Below, piece after piece: positions 59,445 through 64,000 of a stretch of DNA of 64,000 bases. The notes beneath the pieces are model-generated. The model was not told the origin of the DNA and ran no database searches. It saw only the letters and a program-made list of their open reading frames with translations. The translations under genes and the position numbers were made by a program. Within the stretch, counting starts at the first letter, position 1; every line of letters starts with the position of its first letter. The stretch comes from Paludibacteraceae bacterium (GTDB taxonomy: Bacteria > Bacteroidota > Bacteroidia > Bacteroidales > Paludibacteraceae), in the NCBI GenBank assembly GCA_017451525.1, contig JAFTOD010000002.1, positions 254,964 through 318,963 of the forward strand. The letters run 5' to 3'.

Positions 59445-59476
59445 CAAAGGTACTATATTTTTCTGGAATATGCAAC
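59445..59476 (-). promoter_or_regulatory. yidC: Promoter of the yidC operon
   Basis: On the minus strand: GTTG (59473-59476, one mismatch to TTTG), 20 bases, TACCTTTG (59445-59452), about 35 bases before the yidC start. Confidence 0.7.
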
Positions 59477-59532
59477 CACAACAAGTCTTTTTTGCATAAA
59501 ATGCAAGAATACCGCAAGTATATCAATAGATA

Positions 59533-59564
59533 CTTGCTTGTTTCAAATATTTTTTGTACCTTTG
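59533..59564 (+). promoter_or_regulatory. Promoter of the DUF2723 gene
   Basis: CTTG (59533-59536, one mismatch), 20 bases, TACCTTTG (59557-59564), about 54 bases before ATG 59618. Confidence 0.7.
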
Positions 59565-59617
59565 CAGCCAAATAGATTGAATAAATGCTTTAGGGTACAT
59601 AAGTAAAATACAACAAT

Positions 59618-62600
59618 ATGAAGAATTTCAAACTATGGAATGCGGTTTGCGGATGGCTTGCCTTTGCTATAGCCGCTGCAACCTATCTTTTGACAATGGA
59701 GCCAACAGCCTCATTTTGGGACTGTGGTGAGTTTATTGTGAGTGCACATAAATTGAACGTAGGTCACCCACCTGGGGCACCATTTTTTATGCTTTTAGGT
59801 CATTTCTTCTCGCTTTTTGCGAGTGATACTGCGCATGTGGCCATGTGCGTGAATGCAATGTCAGCATTGGCTTCGGCCTTCACTATTTTGTTCCTCTTCT
59901 GGACTATCACCGCCTTGGGACGTAAGTTAATGCGCCCCGACACCTTGGCCAAAGGAATCGGATTGCTTGGTGCTGGTTTGGTGGGTGCATTGGCATACAC
60001 ATTCTCTGACACGTTTTGGTTCTCAGCAGTGGAAGGTGAAGTATATGCATTGTCGTCTTTGTTTACGGCAGTGGTGTTTTGGCTTATCTTGAAATGGGAC
60101 GAACATGCAGATGAGGAAGGGTCAGATAAGTGGCTGATACTGATTGCCTATTTGATGGGACTCAGTATCGGTACGCACTTGTTGAACTTATTGACTATCC
60201 CTGCCATTGTGCTGGTATATTACTTCCGTCGCCACGAGTTTTCATGGAAAGGCGTATGCGCTGCGTTTGGTGTATCGGTGGCTATATTGGCAGTAATTCT
60301 ATATGGCATTATTCCAGGTGTGCCAACCATCGCAGGATGGTTTGAGTTGCTGTTTACCAACGTGTTAGGTTGTCCATTCAATACAGGTTTGGCAGTCTAT
60401 CTCGTGCTGATGGCTGCGACATTCGTTTGGGCAATTTGGGAGAGTTACACCGTGATAGAGAAGGAAACTACTATCAATACACGCACCATAATCTCTTTCG
60501 TATTGGCAATGGCGCTCGCAGGCGTACCATTTATCAAAGAGAGTGCTGTGATTGGCATAGTGCTGATTATCATTATGTTGGTGGTACTCTTCCTCAAGAA
60601 AGACGTTATCTCTGCGCGTTGGCTGAATACTATTGCCATGATGGTGACAGTCGTTGTGATTGGCTACGCGAGTTATGCAGCGATTGTTATCCGTTCTTCT
60701 GCGGATACCCCAATGGATCAGAACTCGCCCGATAATGTCTTCTCACTGAAGTACTATCTCAACCGCGAGCAGTATGGCGATACGCCACTCTTCTACGGAC
60801 AGACATACAATGCGCCTGTGAAACTGGAGGTGAAGGGCAATATGTGTATTCCTGTAGAGAAACAAGGTCATGCACAATATGCTCCAGCAGCAAAGGTAGA
60901 GGGTGAAAAAGACCGTTATGTAGTAACAGGATATAAGAATTCATACGAGTATATGGACGAATTTAAGATGCTCTTCCCTCGTATGCATTCTTCGCAATCG
61001 CACCATGTGGATGCCTACAAGTCGTGGGCGAATGTCAAAGGCAAGAAAGTGCGCTATGACTACTGTGGACAAACTAAAACGGACTATTGCCCAACTTTTG
61101 GTGAGAACCTCCGCTTCTTCTTTAGTTATCAGGTAAACTTTATGTATTGGCGTTACTTCATGTGGAACTTCGCCGGTCGTCAGAACGACCTTCAATCGCA
61201 TGGTGAACTCACCAAGGGTCGTTGGATATCGGGTATTCCATTCCTTGACAATATGATGTATGGCGACCAATCTAAACTTCCTTCAGAACTCCGTGAAAAT
61301 AAGGGACATAATGTGTACTACATGTTGCCGCTTCTTTTAGGTTTGATTGGTATGTTCTGGCAACTTGGCAAGCGTCAGAACGAGGGTAAAAACAAAGAAG
61401 GAGTTCGTTCGTTCGCAATAGTCTTCTTGTTGTTTTTCCTTACAGGTTTGGCTATTGTGGTCTATTTGAATCAGACACCTTATCAACCACGCGAGCGCGA
61501 CTACGCGTACGCGGGTTCGTTCTATGCGTTCTGTATATGGATTGGTTTGGGCGTGATGGCACTCATGGATATGCTCAATCGCGTAGTGAAAAATGATAAA
61601 GTGCGTACCGCTATGGCTGCGGTAGTGGTGCTTGCAACATTGCTAGTTCCTGCACAAATGGCTTCGCAAAACTGGGATGACCATGATCGTTCGAACCGCT
61701 ATGCAGCACGTGACTTTGGTGCGAACTACTTGAAATCTTGCGACAAAGAAGCAATCATCTTCTGCAATGGCGACAACGATACTTTCCCTCTTTGGTACAA
61801 TCTGGAGGTGGAGCAGGAGCGTGATGATGTGCGTGCATGCAACCTCTCTTACCTGCAAACGGATTGGTATATCAGTCAAATGAAGCGACCATACTACAAC
61901 TCGCCTGGTCTGCCTATCTCGTGGGAAGAGAAGGACTATATGCCTGGTAAGAACGAAGTGGTATGGGTGGAGAACCGCCTTAATGCTCCATTGGAAGTTA
62001 AAAAGGCATTCCAATTCTTGCACTCAGATGACCCACGCACCAAGCGTGACGGCGAGGGATATATCCCAAGCGACCAACTATATGTTCTTTCTCCTGATAG
62101 TCAAAAAATTATGTTTAAGAAAGCTCGCCGCTTTACTCGTTCGGAGATGATGGTGATGGAGATGCTTTCGACCAACGAGTGGCAACGACCCATGTACTTC
62201 GCTGTAACTATCGGCAACGACTATCATTTGGGTCTTGACCCATACCTTGAACTCACTGGTTTGGCATACCGTATTACACCAGAACGTAGTGCAGATGGAC
62301 GTCCACGAGTAAATACAGAGGTAATGTATGACAATATGCTCCACAAATTCAAATACGGCAATATGAATATTCCAGGTATCTATATTGATGAGAATACTAT
62401 GCGTATGTGTCGTACCCATCGTATGATGTTTATGGAGCTTGTTGAGGCGCTTTATAACGAGGGTAAGCATGATAAGTGTCTTGAGACATTGGATTTTGCG
62501 GAGAAGATGTTGCCTGGTTATAATATCCCATACGACTATACATCTGCGACCATGGCATCCTACTACTATCAGTTAGGCGAGATGGAGAAGGGTAATGCTA

Positions 62601-62833
62601 TTATGACAAAGGTAGCAGATAATTGTGTCGAATATATGGAGTGGGGTGCATCGTTGCTTAAGGAGCAACGTGCCTCTTCACAGCCTAAGGAGCAACGTGC
62701 TTCTTCACAAAGTATGTTAGGTTATCAGATGAAAGTGCTTGGTTACGTGCTCCAAAACTTCGAACGCTACGAGCAAAAAGAGTTGTTTAATTATTATTAC
62801 GATATCTACGCTCAATATGCTTCAGTGCGATAA
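59618..62833 (+). CDS. DUF2723 membrane protein (PMT-like glycosyltransferase family)
   Basis: A 1071-residue protein with about 11 or 12 N-terminal and central helices, then a large soluble C-terminal part (about 660-1071). FWDCGEFIVSAHKLNVGHPPG near 33-53 carries acidic residues in the first loop, as in O-mannosyltransferase-like GT-C enzymes; the family relates to TMEM260. Bacteroidota members are suspected in protein O-glycosylation, unproven here. Odd: a 27-bp tandem duplication at 62660-62713 gives KEQRASSQP then KEQRASSQS. The CobW-like gene starts inside its last codons (62817). Confidence 0.85.
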   Translation: MKNFKLWNAVCGWLAFAIAAATYLLTMEPTASFWDCGEFIVSAHKLNVGHPPGAPFFMLLGHFFSLFASDTAHVAMCVNAMSALASAFTILFLFWTITALGRKLMRPDTLAKGIGLLGAGLVGALAYTFSDTFWFSAVEGEVYALSSLFTAVVFWLILKWDEHADEEGSDKWLILIAYLMGLSIGTHLLNLLTIPAIVLVYYFRRHEFSWKGVCAAFGVSVAILAVILYGIIPGVPTIAGWFELLFTNVLGCPFNTGLAVYLVLMAATFVWAIWESYTVIEKETTINTRTIISFVLAMALAGVPFIKESAVIGIVLIIIMLVVLFLKKDVISARWLNTIAMMVTVVVIGYASYAAIVIRSSADTPMDQNSPDNVFSLKYYLNREQYGDTPLFYGQTYNAPVKLEVKGNMCIPVEKQGHAQYAPAAKVEGEKDRYVVTGYKNSYEYMDEFKMLFPRMHSSQSHHVDAYKSWANVKGKKVRYDYCGQTKTDYCPTFGENLRFFFSYQVNFMYWRYFMWNFAGRQNDLQSHGELTKGRWISGIPFLDNMMYGDQSKLPSELRENKGHNVYYMLPLLLGLIGMFWQLGKRQNEGKNKEGVRSFAIVFLLFFLTGLAIVVYLNQTPYQPRERDYAYAGSFYAFCIWIGLGVMALMDMLNRVVKNDKVRTAMAAVVVLATLLVPAQMASQNWDDHDRSNRYAARDFGANYLKSCDKEAIIFCNGDNDTFPLWYNLEVEQERDDVRACNLSYLQTDWYISQMKRPYYNSPGLPISWEEKDYMPGKNEVVWVENRLNAPLEVKKAFQFLHSDDPRTKRDGEGYIPSDQLYVLSPDSQKIMFKKARRFTRSEMMVMEMLSTNEWQRPMYFAVTIGNDYHLGLDPYLELTGLAYRITPERSADGRPRVNTEVMYDNMLHKFKYGNMNIPGIYIDENTMRMCRTHRMMFMELVEALYNEGKHDKCLETLDFAEKMLPGYNIPYDYTSATMASYYYQLGEMEKGNAIMTKVADNCVEYMEWGASLLKEQRASSQPKEQRASSQSMLGYQMKVLGYVLQNFERYEQKELFNYYYDIYAQYASVR
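62660..62713 (+). repeat. 27-bp tandem duplication inside the DUF2723 gene
   Basis: Two nine-codon copies, AAGGAGCAACGTGC at 62660 and again at 62687, differing at a few positions. Encodes KEQRASSQP/KEQRASSQS near residue 1015-1032, outside the membrane part. Confidence 0.85.
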
Positions 62834-64000
62834 CATTCCCGTGTTGCTGCTGACGGGTTATCTTGGCAGTGGCAAAACGACTTTATTAAATAGAATATTG
62901 ACCAATCGCCGCGGCATACGCTTCGCGGTGATTGTCAATGATATTGGAGAAGTCAATATTGATGCGGAACTCATACAGAAGGGTGGAGTAGTGGCGCAAC
63001 AAGACGACAACTTGGTTGCCTTGCAAAATGGTTGTATCTGTTGTTCACTTAAGATGGATCTTGTGCAACAACTCCACGACTTGTGTGCTGCCAATGCCTT
63101 TGACTATATTGTTATTGAGGCATCGGGCATCTGCGAACCTGCGCCTATTGCGCAAACTATCTGCTCTTATACCAGCCTTATTGCCTCATCACCTAATAGC
63201 CCTTCGCCTAAATTGGACGCTATTATCACAGTGGTGGATGCGTTGCGCATGAGGGATGAGTTCGTGGAGAGATTGTCCAGCGTCGAGAGTCGGGAGTCGG
63301 GACATGGGAGTCGGGATACTGACTTAGGGAACGATAACCTCGCTTCGCTCGTCATTGAGCAAATAGAGTTCTGCAACCTTATATTATTAAATAAGGTGTC
63401 GGAGGTAAGTGCAGAGGAACGCGAACACATCCGTGCTATTCTGTGCGCTATTCAGCCCAAAGCCAAGATTATTGACTGCGATTATTGCGATGTGCCTTTT
63501 TGTGAGATGCTGGATACTAATCTCTTTGATTTTGAAGCGGTAGCCACCTCTGCTGCATGGATTCAAGGCGTAGAAGGTGACGTAGAAGAACATGAGCACC
63601 ATCACGCACATCATCATCACGATGAGCACGAACATCATCATCATGAGCACGAGCATGAGTGCAATGATCCGCATTGCCATTGTCATGACCAAGATCATGA
63701 GTGCGATGACCCACATTGCCATTGCCATAACCACGGCGATGAGTATGGCATAACGACCTTCGTGTATTACCGTCGCCCACCCTTCGACCTCAATCGCTTT
63801 GATGAGTTTGTGGCGCGTCATTGGGACAAAGGTATTATTCGTTGCAAAGGAATGTGCTATTTCGAGGAGGAGTATGATATGTGCTACCTTTTTGAGCAGG
63901 CAGGCAAGCAGTTCAACCTCAAGCAAGCAGGCACTTTCTATGCCACTATGCCCGAGGAAGAACTTATGCAACTCATGGCGCGTGACCCTATGCTCCAACG
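62817..64000 (+). CDS. G3E-family GTPase (CobW/YeiR/ZNG1-like), 3' end missing
   Basis: A P-loop GTPase of the metal-chaperone CobW group, open to the window end (394 complete codons). Walker A LLTGYLGSGKTTLLNR near 10-25, the metal-binding GCICCSLK near 70-77 (CxCC), IEASGICEPAPI near 100, a divergent guanine-specificity region (LNKVSE) near 196. A His/Asp/Glu-rich loop (about 257-310) includes two copies of HEC(N/D)DPHCHCH. The CobW_C domain begins near 315. Such proteins load zinc or cobalt into clients. ATG 62817 overlaps the DUF2723 end by 17 bases. An in-frame heptamer array lies at residues about 156-168. Confidence 0.9.
   Translation, partial: MLQCDNIPVLLLTGYLGSGKTTLLNRILTNRRGIRFAVIVNDIGEVNIDAELIQKGGVVAQQDDNLVALQNGCICCSLKMDLVQQLHDLCAANAFDYIVIEASGICEPAPIAQTICSYTSLIASSPNSPSPKLDAIITVVDALRMRDEFVERLSSVESRESGHGSRDTDLGNDNLASLVIEQIEFCNLILLNKVSEVSAEEREHIRAILCAIQPKAKIIDCDYCDVPFCEMLDTNLFDFEAVATSAAWIQGVEGDVEEHEHHHAHHHHDEHEHHHHEHEHECNDPHCHCHDQDHECDDPHCHCHNHGDEYGITTFVYYRRPPFDLNRFDEFVARHWDKGIIRCKGMCYFEEEYDMCYLFEQAGKQFNLKQAGTFYATMPEEELMQLMARDPMLQ
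63284..63318. repeat. In-frame heptamer array inside the CobW-like gene (CGGGAGT type)
   Basis: CGAGAGT, CGGGAGT, CGGGACA, TGGGAGT, CGGGATA: five units encoding VESRESGHGSRD, between the P-loop and guanine-specificity motifs. Confidence 0.85.

Noticed and set aside
60000-62800. Heptamer arrays in the DUF2723 gene
   Set aside because: The only internal repeat there is a 27-bp duplication; no 7-bp period is visible.
9820-63318. Heptamer arrays as CRISPR or as mobile-element ends
   Set aside because: Units are 7 bp without spacers, no cas genes or transposase are present, and no flanking target duplications were seen.
63387-63998. Leftward frame of 203 codons rich in Met/Ile/Val, resembling a membrane protein
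   Set aside because: It is the complement of the His-rich loop (CAT/CAC codons) of the CobW-like gene; hydrophobicity is a by-product.

Overview
The window comes from a Bacteroidales chromosome (phylum Bacteroidota). The evidence is the promoter type (TTTG, about 20 bases, then TAnnTTTG, found at about a dozen sites), the lineage-typical families (a PCMD-like protein, DUF4837, DUF2723, BspA-like LRR surface protein, a BY-kinase with a Wzz-type front half) and operons with ATGA, TAGTG or TGATG overlaps instead of strong Shine-Dalgarno sites. Genus cannot be told. I saw no tRNA, rRNA, transposase or CRISPR array.

Layout. (1) 1-3.8 kb: the 3' end of a polysaccharide-export tyrosine kinase, kdsB, then convergent PCMD-like and deoD genes. 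(2) 3.8-8.6 kb: an accessory stretch with a 0.9 kb gene-free region (a folded direct/inverted repeat and a strong candidate structured RNA with its own promoter and terminator), a small unknown protein, a BspA-like surface protein and a DUF4143 ATPase. (3) 8.6-18.1 kb: a leftward operon pheT, a 37-codon gene, purN, bcp, nadC, aminopeptidase P, acyl-CoA synthetase, NhaC-type antiporter. (4) 18.3-23.4 kb: a leftward operon prmA, mnmE, small lipoprotein, yicC, ABC-F ATPase. (5) 23.8-48.2 kb: a rightward surface-glycan locus of about 25 genes, with ftsY at its end. (6) 48.3-64 kb: housekeeping genes in divergent and convergent blocks (ferritin, TlpA-like lipoprotein, lipoate ligase-like, ABC-F, DUF4837, O-methyltransferase, folC, BASS transporter, yidC, DUF2723, and a G3E/CobW GTPase cut by the window end).

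The glycan locus contains rfbA, rfbC and rfbD (no rfbB), a Wzx-type flippase, two DegT-type proteins, two ATP-grasp ligases, an opine-dehydrogenase-family enzyme, a protein built like a fused B12-dependent glutamate mutase, two glycosyltransferases, an EpsG/Wzy-type polymerase, and then a second block with its own promoter: NeuD-type acyltransferase, two acyl carrier proteins, an AMP-forming ligase, a ketoacyl-synthase III homologue and an SDR. It closes with a hexapeptide acyltransferase, a PglC-type initiating sugar-phosphate transferase, a PglE-type aminotransferase and a PglF-type dehydratase. Read together, it should build a lipid-linked repeat unit that starts on a UDP-4-amino-sugar and carries an unusual amino-acid-derived and/or acyl substituent. 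The sugar-decorating chemistry (B12 mutase plus opine dehydrogenase plus ATP-grasp) is the most novel gene content.

The other striking signal is a family of degenerate 7-bp tandem arrays. At least seven lie in frame inside conserved enzymes (pepP, pheT, mnmE, folC, both ABC-F proteins, the CobW-like GTPase). Four more sit at gene ends, where they overlap the stop codon. The unit sequence differs between arrays but the period is always 7. I saw none in the 23.8-49 kb glycan/ftsY/ferritin stretch. Three separate 11-bp-period arrays lie between genes, one of them directly upstream of the glycan-locus promoter.
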